This document shows positions 7,561 through 15,704 of a stretch of 36,526 bases of DNA, piece after piece; position 1 is the stretch's first letter; the number at the start of each line of letters is the position of its first letter. A program made the translations under genes and the position numbers. Under the pieces are notes generated by a model. It searched no databases and had not been told where the DNA came from. It worked only from the letters and a program-made list of their open reading frames with translations. The stretch lies in NCBI RefSeq assembly GCF_028285745.1, contig NZ_JANQOP010000196.1, positions 1 to 36,526 of the forward strand. Direction: 5' to 3'. This stretch comes from Acaryochloris sp. IP29b_bin.137. GTDB taxonomy: Bacteria; Cyanobacteriota; Cyanobacteriia; Thermosynechococcales; Thermosynechococcaceae.

Positions 7561-9696
7561 CTAATTGACGTCGGCAGCGGGGGTGAAGGACGATTTGTAG
7601 GGCAATTTGACGATAAATGTGGTCGTTCCTTCACGACTGGACACAGAGATTTCGCCTTCGAGCTGCTCGATCAGCTTTTGCACTAAGGCTAACCCTAAGC
7701 CTGTCCCGCCCTGTTTCCAAGGGTCGGCATTGGGGACCCGATAAAATTTATCGAAGATCCGGGGCAGTTCCTGCTCTGGAATTTCAGCTTCATTGGTGAC
7801 CTGCAAACGCAGCATGGGTTTGGGGAATTCCAGGTACTGAAGGGTCAGGGACACTTCGCCACTTTGAGGTGTGTATTTACAGGCATTATTGAGCAACTCT
7901 GCCAAAATCCGATCTAAACTCACCCGATCAGAGTGGAAGGTGGGGATACTTTGATCGCAATTAACGCGCAGGTTCAGTTCCCGATCTTTAATTCGTGATT
8001 GAAACGGTTCCAAGGCACGAGGGAGCCACACTGGGATTTTGATCGGTTCTGACTTAATTTGATTGCCGCCAGCTTCCAGTCGCTGTAGATCCAGCAAATC
8101 ATTAATCAGCTCTGTTTCCCGACTACATTCGGCATCTAGAATTTTGATATAGCGGCGCTGTCGGGGCTCCAGAGGGAATTGGCTGAGCATATGAATCGCC
8201 ATTTTGATATTGGACATGGGGGTCCGCAATTCATGGGAGACGGTGCTCAGAAAATCATCCTTGAGACTATTGAGGCGCTCTAACTCTCGCATTTTCTGCT
8301 GGAGTTGGGCGGTGCGTTCTTCCACCTGATGAGCTAGGTTAGTATTCAAGTCTTGGACATGTTGGTGCAGCTGGGCTTGATGAATTGCGATCGCACATTG
8401 ATCCGCAATCGTTTTCACCAAGCCGCGCTCATCCGCATTCCAGGTGCGAGTTTTGGCTGGGGGGCTATTCTCAGACTGTTCGTGGCAGAAAAAGAGGCTG
8501 ATACTTCCCAAATAATTTTGCAAATACAGCAGCGGCGAAATCAGCAAGGTTTGGATTTGGCACTGATCGCAAATCGAGACCAATTCCAAATCTAAATCAT
8601 TGGTATCCGAGACAATAACTTGTTGCCCCTGGGCTAGTGTCTCTTGGGAATGTCGCAGAAACCGCTCATTCGCTTGAATTAAGTCTTGCCGACCAATTGC
8701 AGTATCACTCACATAATGATCTGCCAGTTCGCCATCGGCATTCATTTGCACAATCAGGCAGTGGCTGGCACCCAGTGCCTCCGTTAAAAGCCCCACCGTA
8801 ATTTGCAGGACCTCAGCGGTGACCATCGTCCCTCGCATCGCCTGAACAATGCGATTGATGATCGATTCTCGCTGAGCAGTGTGGCGAAGTTTCTCCTCTG
8901 CTTGCTTCCGCTCCGTAATATCAGTGACATAGCTCCGCACGAGATCGCTTTCGACAATGTAGTGGATAGATTGCTCGTAGATCTTTTCAGCAATTTCCAC
9001 TTCCCGGACAAAGAAGTTGCTCTTCGAAGAATGCTCTGTCTGCACCATCTTCAGCAGTCCCTGCAACATCGGGTGAGTATCCCCTTCTTTAGAAATATCA
9101 GGAAACTGCATCACCGCAGCGGGGTTCAGATAAGTGACCGTTCCTTGCAAATCCATTTCCAGAATGGGACTCGGGGTCAATTCCGGGAAAGACGCCATCC
9201 GGACCAAAGACGCCTCACTCATATTCTGTAAGTCAGCGTCATCCGGGACTAAGGTTTGAAAAGGGTTCGCAGCCTGAGACAGAATCATGGATAGATCTGT
9301 GGCCTTGCAGAACTTATCAAAATCGGCATCAGATAAGTTGGAGACCACAAAATATTTGGTTTTGACATCGCCCCCAAAAATGACCACATCACCATGTTTG
9401 AGGTCATGGGAGAAGAGGCGACGACCGTTGACAATCAAACCATTCGTACTACGTTTACCCTGCAAGTCACCATCAATAATCCGGAACAGAAAATTAGACG
9501 TTTCGGGTGCAGTGACGCGCAATAAAATCGCATGTTGACGAGACACCATTTTAGAATGCAACACAATTGAATTGGTGACGTCTCGGCCAATGGAATAGGT
9601 AGCAGCTTCTAAGGAAATGGTTCGACGACCTTCAGCATCATCAATGATGAATAGATGTCTGAAGCGCTGTCTTTGATCCTGCTCAAGATTACTCAC
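7561..9696 (-). CDS. FHA-PAS-GAF sensor histidine kinase
   Basis: A 711-residue soluble two-component kinase. Domains in order: FHA, residues about 25-118 (SIGRD ... KMVSRQHA ... STNGLIVNG), a phosphothreonine-binding fold; PAS, about 164-265; GAF, about 280-442; a coiled coil, about 445-478; HisKA with H-box FLSTVSHELRTP and phospho-acceptor His488; HATPase, about 595-700, with N-box LLNNACKY and G2 box GGTGLGLALV. The G1 box reads VTNEAEIP, without the usual DxGxG Asp; I recall similar variants in other cyanobacterial kinases, so loss of activity is not implied. No membrane segment is seen, so it should sense a cytoplasmic cue. No response regulator is adjacent. It lies just upstream of cruP on the same strand. 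Confidence 0.9.
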   Translation of the reverse strand: MSNLEQDQRQRFRHLFIIDDAEGRRTISLEAATYSIGRDVTNSIVLHSKMVSRQHAILLRVTAPETSNFLFRIIDGDLQGKRSTNGLIVNGRRLFSHDLKHGDVVIFGGDVKTKYFVVSNLSDADFDKFCKATDLSMILSQAANPFQTLVPDDADLQNMSEASLVRMASFPELTPSPILEMDLQGTVTYLNPAAVMQFPDISKEGDTHPMLQGLLKMVQTEHSSKSNFFVREVEIAEKIYEQSIHYIVESDLVRSYVTDITERKQAEEKLRHTAQRESIINRIVQAMRGTMVTAEVLQITVGLLTEALGASHCLIVQMNADGELADHYVSDTAIGRQDLIQANERFLRHSQETLAQGQQVIVSDTNDLDLELVSICDQCQIQTLLISPLLYLQNYLGSISLFFCHEQSENSPPAKTRTWNADERGLVKTIADQCAIAIHQAQLHQHVQDLNTNLAHQVEERTAQLQQKMRELERLNSLKDDFLSTVSHELRTPMSNIKMAIHMLSQFPLEPRQRRYIKILDAECSRETELINDLLDLQRLEAGGNQIKSEPIKIPVWLPRALEPFQSRIKDRELNLRVNCDQSIPTFHSDRVSLDRILAELLNNACKYTPQSGEVSLTLQYLEFPKPMLRLQVTNEAEIPEQELPRIFDKFYRVPNADPWKQGGTGLGLALVQKLIEQLEGEISVSSREGTTTFIVKLPYKSSFTPAADVN

Positions 9697-10059
9697 GATG
9701 TGGAATATCAGTCGCGATGGGGTGAACGTTTCGTTTGAGAGTAGTATGCCTCTATATGCTGTCTGAATTACACCTACTCACTATTGTGTCATGAGGGTAA
9801 AAATTTCACTTTGAAAGGATGTTTTAGTCATTTTGCTATTATTCGCCTTTTTGCTTTTTCTGCGCAAGCGTACAGCGTTTTTCAGAACGATATCTCGACT
9901 CTAACCCAAAGCCGTGCTCTCTGAGACGAAAAAACACCAGTCTGGACGGGTGGTGATGCGATGGATTGGGTCTAAGGGCTTGTTCGGCCCGTTTCTGGGC
10001 GATAGCAAAAAAGCTTTTCACTCTAGAAACTGAAAAATATGCTTTGCTTTAAAGGTTGA
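9697..10059. other. Divergent intergenic region, no gene seen
   Basis: These 363 bases separate the histidine kinase (minus) from the GAF protein (plus), so both promoters should lie here, but I cannot pick a convincing -35/-10 pair. A 60-codon minus-strand frame at 9839-10021 has a basic, low-information product and no ribosome binding site, and I do not accept it as a gene. No hairpin with a U-run was found. Confidence 0.5.
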
Positions 10060-11691
10060 GTGATCATTCAGTGCAATCCCATGTCAAGGAGTGCTAATCC
10101 TATAGTCCCTTCATCGGCTAACCCTAACCCCGATGAAAACCCTAAGCTGCCAGAACCAGCGTCCCCTCTAATGCCTACCCCTCCGACTGCTCAGCCTGTG
10201 ATCCTGCCCTTGGACTCCCCTCCATCCTTCAAAGCAGGATTATGGGCCAAAGTGATAGGGTTAGCCATTGCAAGTATGTTACCTATTGTTGTGATCGGCA
10301 CAGGCATCTATTACTTTGGGTCTCAAGCTATCACCCGTAACGCTCTCCAATCACAACAGATGGGCAAGCAGTCCTTGCCTGAAATTAGAGCCACCGAACA
10401 ACAAAAAAACCAATTGTTGACAGCACTGTTACTCGGGACAGGGGGATTGGCTATTGGCACTGGAACAATTGTGGCTTATTTGGCTTATCGCTCCTTGTAT
10501 TCCGTAATGAAGGCAGCCGCGCCCACCATCGAGCACGAAACACAGACTGCGATGACAGCGCAAATTCAGTCCCTGACCAACGCGTTTCAAACGATTAATG
10601 AAACGCTTGATCGCAATGATATTTTTGCCACTACGGTGACTGATATTCGTAAGGTTTTGAAAGTTGATCGCGTCATTATCTATGGCTTAAATGATGAGGC
10701 TCAAGAAATCGTGATTGCCGAATCAGTAAGCCCCATCTGGCCTCAATCGCTGGGAGCATTTATTCCCGACCCCTGCTTTAAGGCTAGGTATATCGAGAAA
10801 TATCGAAACGGTCGCATCAAAGCGATTGAGAATATTAATGAGGCAAATCTGTCTCCCTGCTATATTGAGCAGCTCGAGAGCCTCAAGGTCAAGGCTTTGC
10901 TCGTGGCTCCAATTGCTACTGGAAACCAGCTGATCGGACTGTTAATTGCTCACCATTGTTCTGCCCCCCGTCCGTGGCAGCCCTTCGAGATTCATTGGTT
11001 TAAGCAAATTGCCACTCAAGTCGGCTTTGCCTTTGGTAAGGCGCAGCTGCAAGAAGAACACAGTCATTTGCAACAGCAATCCATGATTCAAGTGAAGTGG
11101 ATGCAGTTTTTTACCAAAACAGTCCAGGCGCTGAGAGCTGAAACTGATACTGCCGGGATCTATAAGGTTGCCGTCCAAAACGTCCGTCAGTTTTTGAATA
11201 TTGATCGCGTCATTGTCTATGGTCTAGACGAGCACTCACGAGAGGTGGTGATTGCTGAATCCATCGGTCTAGGTTGGCCTGCAGCGATGAGTATGAAAAT
11301 CCATGACCCCTGCTTTCAGGCCAAATATATTGAAAAGTATAAGGGGGGACGAATTAAGGCTATTGATAATATCTATGAAGCGGGACTTTCCCCCTGCTAT
11401 ATTGAGCAACTAGAAATTTTGAAGGTCAGGGCCCTTGTGGTCGCTCCCGTGATCACCCAAGGAGAACTGGTGGGACTGCTGATTGGTCACCAATGCTATA
11501 GTCCCCGGACCTGGCAAGATTTTGAAGTTCAAGGCTTTACCCAAATTGCGACTCAGGTAGGGTTTGCTCTAGACAATATCAGCAATGCCGATACTAGTGA
11601 CCCCAATATGGACATTGTTCTGCAGGGTGACAAACTTGAACGGAATGACGATACGGTCTACCAGATCAGCGATTGGGATGAAGAATCATAA
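10060..11691 (+). CDS. Membrane-anchored protein with two DXCF-type cyanobacteriochrome-like GAF domains
   Basis: A 543-residue protein. A Pro-rich N-terminus (1-55) is followed by two membrane segments (about 63-90 and 119-143), a helical linker (150-185), GAF1 (about 188-330), a helical linker, GAF2 (about 355-505) and an acidic tail. Each GAF has a DPCF motif (Cys239, Cys418) and a second Cys exactly 28 residues later (Cys267, Cys446) in LSPCYIEQLE. This is the Cys pair and spacing of DXCF-type cyanobacteriochromes, except that the residue after the canonical Cys is Tyr, not His. No HAMP, kinase, GGDEF or chemoreceptor signalling domain follows. The start is the GTG at 10060 (AAAGG four bases upstream); the ATG at 10081 is possible. 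Bilin binding is inferred, not shown. Confidence 0.82.
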   Translation: MIIQCNPMSRSANPIVPSSANPNPDENPKLPEPASPLMPTPPTAQPVILPLDSPPSFKAGLWAKVIGLAIASMLPIVVIGTGIYYFGSQAITRNALQSQQMGKQSLPEIRATEQQKNQLLTALLLGTGGLAIGTGTIVAYLAYRSLYSVMKAAAPTIEHETQTAMTAQIQSLTNAFQTINETLDRNDIFATTVTDIRKVLKVDRVIIYGLNDEAQEIVIAESVSPIWPQSLGAFIPDPCFKARYIEKYRNGRIKAIENINEANLSPCYIEQLESLKVKALLVAPIATGNQLIGLLIAHHCSAPRPWQPFEIHWFKQIATQVGFAFGKAQLQEEHSHLQQQSMIQVKWMQFFTKTVQALRAETDTAGIYKVAVQNVRQFLNIDRVIVYGLDEHSREVVIAESIGLGWPAAMSMKIHDPCFQAKYIEKYKGGRIKAIDNIYEAGLSPCYIEQLEILKVRALVVAPVITQGELVGLLIGHQCYSPRTWQDFEVQGFTQIATQVGFALDNISNADTSDPNMDIVLQGDKLERNDDTVYQISDWDEES

Positions 11692-11810
11692 AACTTGAGC
11701 CATCGAAGTTAACGTGCAGTCTAACAGCTCACGGAAAAGATTCCGCCAGAAAGAGGAGCATGGATCGACAGGTTGACCATCAGTACGATTTGAAGCATCT
11801 ATCTTAATCA

Positions 11811-12464
11811 ATGGCTATTATTGTATTTGACTTAGATGGCACCTTGAGTGACCCAGCCCAAGGCATTACAGCTTCCATCAACTACGCTCTAGAGAATCTC
11901 GGCGCTTCCAGCCTAGAGCCCCATCACTTAACGCAGTATATTGGCCCACCCCTCGTAGAGACATTCTCTGAATTGCTGTGCACAAAAGATGATGCGGTGA
12001 TCCATCAAGCCATTGATCTGTATCGAGAACGATATCTGGCCAATGGTTATGCCGAGAATACGCTTTATCCCGGAATTCTAGAACTTCTAAAAGAGCTGAT
12101 CAATCAACAACATCGGCTGTATGTGGTCACGGCCAAACGGACGGACATCGCTCAAGCGGTCATTGATTATTTTGGATTGCGCCCCTATTTTATTGATGTT
12201 TTGGGCTGCGGATTAGATCGCTCTAAAGCTAAACTTTTGCATGATATTCAAGCGCAGGAAAATACTGCTCTATGGATGATTGGCGATCGCGCTAGTGATA
12301 TGGCAGCAGGGCGAGGGCTATCCAGATGTGTGGGTGTTTTATGGGGTTACGGTAGTGCAGAGGAGTTAGAACAAGCGGGTGCGGAGGTCTTAATGCATCG
12401 CCCCAAGGAGCTGTTGGACTATTTTCAGAAGATATTGATCGTTGACCAGGCGATTGAACATTGA
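11811..12464 (+). CDS. HAD-family hydrolase, phosphoglycolate phosphatase-like
   Basis: A 217-residue phosphatase. Motif I is VFDLDGTLSD at residues 5-14, the motif II Thr lies in LYVVTAKR, Lys in the segment DRSKAKLL, and motif IV is MIGDRASDMAAG. The cap begins with GITASINYALENLG and contains IGPPL, a hallmark of the Gph/PGP branch. It may dephosphorylate 2-phosphoglycolate from photorespiration, but related members act on pyrophosphate or nucleotides. Length is normal for the family. It stands alone, convergent with the DoxX gene, and has only a weak ribosome binding site. This is a second HAD phosphatase in the window; the two are not close copies. Confidence 0.87.
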   Translation: MAIIVFDLDGTLSDPAQGITASINYALENLGASSLEPHHLTQYIGPPLVETFSELLCTKDDAVIHQAIDLYRERYLANGYAENTLYPGILELLKELINQQHRLYVVTAKRTDIAQAVIDYFGLRPYFIDVLGCGLDRSKAKLLHDIQAQENTALWMIGDRASDMAAGRGLSRCVGVLWGYGSAEELEQAGAEVLMHRPKELLDYFQKILIVDQAIEH

Positions 12465-12524
12465 GTAATGCAGTGTAGAGACTTGATCTGGGTTCCAATG
12501 TCCGTCATTGTCATAACCTAGACC

Positions 12525-12932
12525 TTAGCGTTTTTTTAGGGCAAAGGCACCAGGGCCAAAGGCGGCGGAGACTGCACAGGCAGCTAAGATCATCAAGTCT
12601 CGTTCTAAACCTGCGATAAAAGCACCTTCGCTAATGGCTTTGGGGAATTGAACGGTTGCGATCGCACCCGCCATAATGGCCACCAACACCCAATTGGCCC
12701 AGAAGTTCTGAATGCCAACCAGAATCAGCACGCTGGCAATCACTTCAACAATGCCCGTAATTGGACCTAAAAATCCCGGTAAGCCAAAGCCGATAAATTT
12801 CTCGCTGGCCATCCCCCAGTAAATCGCTTTAGGAAAGCCGTGGTAGAGAAAAATGGCCACCACCACTAGGCGTAATAGCAATAAGGAAAATTCTTGCAGA
12901 GAGAGATTGGTATTCGTAGAAGTCGGGGTCAT
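12525..12932 (-). CDS. DoxX-family membrane protein
   Basis: A 135-residue integral membrane protein with four predicted hydrophobic helices. The first contains LRLVVVAIFLYHGFPKA and the second lies around FGLPGFLGPITGIVEVIAS, both typical of DoxX/YphA proteins; the function of most members is unknown, some being tied to quinone or sulfur redox chemistry. I start it at the ATG at 12932, because GGAGG lies six bases upstream, rather than at the in-frame start at 12962. It is the last gene of a minus-strand series with a type II NADH dehydrogenase, about 150 bases downstream of it, so shared redox physiology is possible but unproven. Confidence 0.85.
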   Translation of the reverse strand: MTPTSTNTNLSLQEFSLLLLRLVVVAIFLYHGFPKAIYWGMASEKFIGFGLPGFLGPITGIVEVIASVLILVGIQNFWANWVLVAIMAGAIATVQFPKAISEGAFIAGLERDLMILAACAVSAAFGPGAFALKKR

Positions 12933-13081
12933 AGTTATCCTCCAAAAGACGATGAAAAACAAAAAATATAGATTCGATTAAATGAACGAGTTGGGGTCAG
13001 AGCGATCAACATACCTTTACTCCAGAAGGATCGGTTGAGATTGTCCAAAGAGTATAAGGGTTTAGAGAAAGCCACTACACC

Positions 13082-14347
13082 TCAAAATTTGACGGGGGAG
13101 TGTGAAGGCAGCATCAACAATTGCCGCGCTAGTTTATCTCGGGTAATAAAGGATTGCAGCCAGGTCATTAAAATCATTAGACGATTGCGATAGCCTGGAG
13201 AATAAACCCAATGAACCGCTAACCAGAGAAACCAGCCCAGGAAACCTCGAATCGGGAGTGGGCCAATTTTGCCCACTCCCGCAAAACAGCCAATAATTGC
13301 CAACCGACCTTTATTGAAATATCGAAAAGGCTGAGGTGTCAGGCCTTTGAGCTGACGGCGAAGATTTCGAGCCGTACAAACCCCTTGCTGTAAGGCTTCG
13401 GGGGCAACCCCTGCCAGTGTTTGGCCAGGAACTTGGGCGGTATCACCCAAGGCATAAACGTCTGGATATTGCTGCAGTTGTAGGCTGGGCAGAACAGAGA
13501 GTTTATCCCGAGTCCCTTGAGGCAAGGATGTCTCTGTGGTAGGGAGAGCCGCTTTAACTCCTGCGGTCCAAATAGTAGTTGTGCAGGGAATCAGGGTACC
13601 GCTATCCAGTTCTAAATGGGTCGCATGAACGGAGGCAACCTTAGCCTCCACCTGAATGTTTACACCTAAATTCACCAGCTTTTTATAGGTGTAAGTTCGC
13701 AAGGGATGCGGAAACTCAGGGAGCAGCTCTGGCCCTGACTGCACCAAAATCAATTGCACTGGATCATTATGGAGCCAGGAATAATCCTTGGGCCAAGACT
13801 GATGGCAAAGTTCCACTAAGGCTCCCGCTATTTCCACACCTGTGGCCCCACCTCCAACAACTGCGATCGTTAAGAGCTGTCGACGTTCCTCTGGATCTGA
13901 GGTTTGGGCAGCTTGTTCAATGCACTGCAAGAGGTGATACTTGAGGGCGATCGCATCCGCCAGCGTTCGCAATGGAAACGCATAGTTGTTCGCGCCTGGC
14001 ACCCCCTGAAAATGGGTTTGACTGCCCGTAGCCAGCACCAGATAGTCGTACTGAACTGTCATTTGTGCCGTTTGCACGCGCCGAGCGGTTAAATCCACAG
14101 ATTCAACATTGCCCTGAACAAACTGAATATTTTTAAACCGACGCAGCAGTTTGTGGATCGGCAAAGCAATCCACTCCGGTTCCAAGGTGGCCGTTGCCAC
14201 TTGATAGAGCAGGGGCACAAAGGTGTGGTAATTATGACGGTCGATCAAGGTCACCCGAGCTGCCGCTCCCCCCAAGGAAACCGCTGTTTGCAGGCCGCCA
14301 AATCCAGCACCAATAATCACAATATGGGGGAAAACAGAAGAGACCAT
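13082..14347 (-). CDS. ndb: Type II NADH dehydrogenase (NDH-2), FAD-dependent
   Basis: A 421-residue single-subunit NAD(P)H:quinone oxidoreductase, non-proton-pumping, expected at the membrane surface. The FAD motif is at residues about 8-14 (VIIGAGFGGL), followed by NYHTFVPLLYQVATATL, the signature of NDH-2 proteins. The second nucleotide-binding motif is VVGGGATGVEIAGAL at about 163. ALGDTAQ and GVAPEALQQGV mark the C-terminal FAD contact. The C-terminal part (GFLGWFLWLAVHWVYS) is hydrophobic and likely membrane-associated. It begins 15 bases after the DUF2808 gene with AGGTGG before the ATG, which suggests an operon. In cyanobacteria such enzymes are thought to adjust the redox state of the plastoquinone pool. 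The symbol ndb is the family name; the paralog (A, B or C) is not decided. Confidence 0.88.
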   Translation of the reverse strand: MVSSVFPHIVIIGAGFGGLQTAVSLGGAAARVTLIDRHNYHTFVPLLYQVATATLEPEWIALPIHKLLRRFKNIQFVQGNVESVDLTARRVQTAQMTVQYDYLVLATGSQTHFQGVPGANNYAFPLRTLADAIALKYHLLQCIEQAAQTSDPEERRQLLTIAVVGGGATGVEIAGALVELCHQSWPKDYSWLHNDPVQLILVQSGPELLPEFPHPLRTYTYKKLVNLGVNIQVEAKVASVHATHLELDSGTLIPCTTTIWTAGVKAALPTTETSLPQGTRDKLSVLPSLQLQQYPDVYALGDTAQVPGQTLAGVAPEALQQGVCTARNLRRQLKGLTPQPFRYFNKGRLAIIGCFAGVGKIGPLPIRGFLGWFLWLAVHWVYSPGYRNRLMILMTWLQSFITRDKLARQLLMLPSHSPVKF

Positions 14348-14362
14348 CAGCCCACCTGAGAC

Positions 14363-14911
14363 TTAATCACTATTGACATGGATCCGGCCCATCCCCAAAC
14401 TTTGTCCGGGATCCGATGCATCCGCCGTAAATCCCTTGAGGCGAAACAGATAAACGCCATCGGTGTCAGGATTCAAGCGGGGACGAGCGGTTATCGTGAC
14501 ATTACTACCCGGTTGAATCGGCTGGGCAAAGGCAACGGTCAAAGTATCTTCCTCCCCCGCACCACCCACCGCATCCAAGGAAAGTGGGGTGCCTTGATTG
14601 GACCGCCCCAAAAAGGCCTTAGACTCATCCTGTTGGAACGTAATTGTATCCACACCGAGAATTTGCTGGATTTTGATCGTTTTCAGCGGCTGAGCCGTTT
14701 CAGGAATATGCACAGTGAAATAGTACTGCGTAGGCGTATTGCGCGTCGCAAAACTAGAACGACTCTTTAACCCTTGAGCAGGATCACCCAACGTGGGCTG
14801 AGCGATCGCCCTGCTTTGCGCTACAGCAGTTACGGTGCCCAACGCTGAAACCAGCAAGCCAATCCTAGTTATGGCCTGTTGACATCTGGATAGCTTCACA
14901 TAAGTTGCCAT
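14363..14911 (-). CDS. Exported DUF2808 protein
   Basis: A 182-residue protein. The N-terminus has basic residues, a hydrophobic stretch (IGLLVSALGTVTAVAQS) and a likely cleavage after AIAQ, so it should be exported to the periplasm or outside. The rest, from YFTVHIPETAQPLKTIKIQQ through NVTITARPRLNPDTDGVYLF, is the beta-rich DUF2808 fold common in cyanobacteria and without a known function. Length is normal. AGGAA precedes the ATG by about ten bases. It is the first gene of a minus-strand cluster with the type II NADH dehydrogenase. Confidence 0.85.
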   Translation of the reverse strand: MATYVKLSRCQQAITRIGLLVSALGTVTAVAQSRAIAQPTLGDPAQGLKSRSSFATRNTPTQYYFTVHIPETAQPLKTIKIQQILGVDTITFQQDESKAFLGRSNQGTPLSLDAVGGAGEEDTLTVAFAQPIQPGSNVTITARPRLNPDTDGVYLFRLKGFTADASDPGQSLGMGRIHVNSD

Positions 14912-14945
14912 GATAATCTGGTTCCTAGAAATAAAGTGATGTTTG

Positions 14946-14968
14946 GGGGCATTTTTGCCCCTTTTTTT
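14946..14968 (+). terminator. Rho-independent terminator pointing rightward, without an upstream plus-strand gene
   Basis: A GGGGCA / TGCCCC stem with a TTTT loop is followed directly by seven T (14962-14968). In plus orientation this is a good intrinsic terminator; in minus orientation no U-run follows. All genes from 12525 to 14911 are on the minus strand, so it cannot end a known coding transcript. It lies in the 174-base gap between the divergent DUF2808 and sigma factor genes. Confidence 0.6.
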
Positions 14969-15085
14969 GTGCTTAATTTCAGTACGCGTCAGTTGGCAAA
15001 TTGGATGTGGTCAAAAAATAATGAGCGATCAGAACATCCGATCACACGCCCAACTCGTATATAGAATGAGTGCAACCATGGGCCA

Positions 15086-15700
15086 ATGCGTTTGAACGTT
15101 CCCCAACCCCATCCATCCCCCGAAGAGAACCACCCCGTTCCTTCTTCCCCCTATGCAGATGCCGCTGAACTAGTTGCTGCGATTCAGCAGCAAGAGTTAG
15201 ACGCCCTAGAGTATCTGTTCGATCACTATTCCAGTTTGGTCTATACCCTGGCCTACAAAATTTTGGGCAATTCTCCAGAAGCAGAAGACTTAATGCAAGA
15301 GATCTTTCTGGGCCTGTGGGAACGCTGCACATACAATCCCAGTCGGGGCAGCTTATCCAGCTTTTTGGCTACCGTCACGCGATCGCGAGCCATCGATCGG
15401 CTGCGCATGAAGGGCAATCGTCGCCGCATTTTATCCCAATGGCAGCAAAGTCTGTCCCCTAACCCTTCCCCGACCCCCTTGGACCATGCTAGTCAGTCCG
15501 AAAAACGCCAGGCTCTCCAGCAGGCTTTAACGGAGCTGCCAGAGGAGTATCGACAGATTCTAGAACTCAGTTATTTCGAGGGATTGAGTCAGTCTCAAAT
15601 TGCCGAGCAGTTGGGCAAGCCCTTAGGCACAGTCAAAACCTGGTCAAGGAAGGGATTGATTCAACTTCGCCAGTCCCTACAAGCGCAAATGGAGCTTTAA
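15086..15700 (+). CDS. ECF-type (group 3) RNA polymerase sigma factor, SigG-like
   Basis: A 204-residue alternative sigma factor. Region 2 spans about 30-105: LEYLFDHYSSLVYTLAYKIL, then SPEAEDLMQEIFLGLW, and the -10 recognition segment with SFLATVTRSRAIDRLR. Region 4 spans about 140-197: LPEEYRQILELSYFEGLSQ, then IAEQLGKPLGTVKTWSRKGL, a helix-turn-helix for -35 binding. Regions 1.2 and 3 are absent, as in ECF factors. An anti-sigma factor gene starts 4 bases after its stop, the same pairing as SigG with its membrane-bound partner in other cyanobacteria; orthology is inferred. The stimulus is not readable here. Confidence 0.9.
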   Translation: MRLNVPQPHPSPEENHPVPSSPYADAAELVAAIQQQELDALEYLFDHYSSLVYTLAYKILGNSPEAEDLMQEIFLGLWERCTYNPSRGSLSSFLATVTRSRAIDRLRMKGNRRRILSQWQQSLSPNPSPTPLDHASQSEKRQALQQALTELPEEYRQILELSYFEGLSQSQIAEQLGKPLGTVKTWSRKGLIQLRQSLQAQMEL

Positions 15701-15704
15701 TCTC

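Noticed and set aside
9839-10021. 60-codon minus-strand frame in the gap between the histidine kinase and the GAF protein
   Set aside because: No ribosome binding site, unusual basic composition and no recognisable motif.
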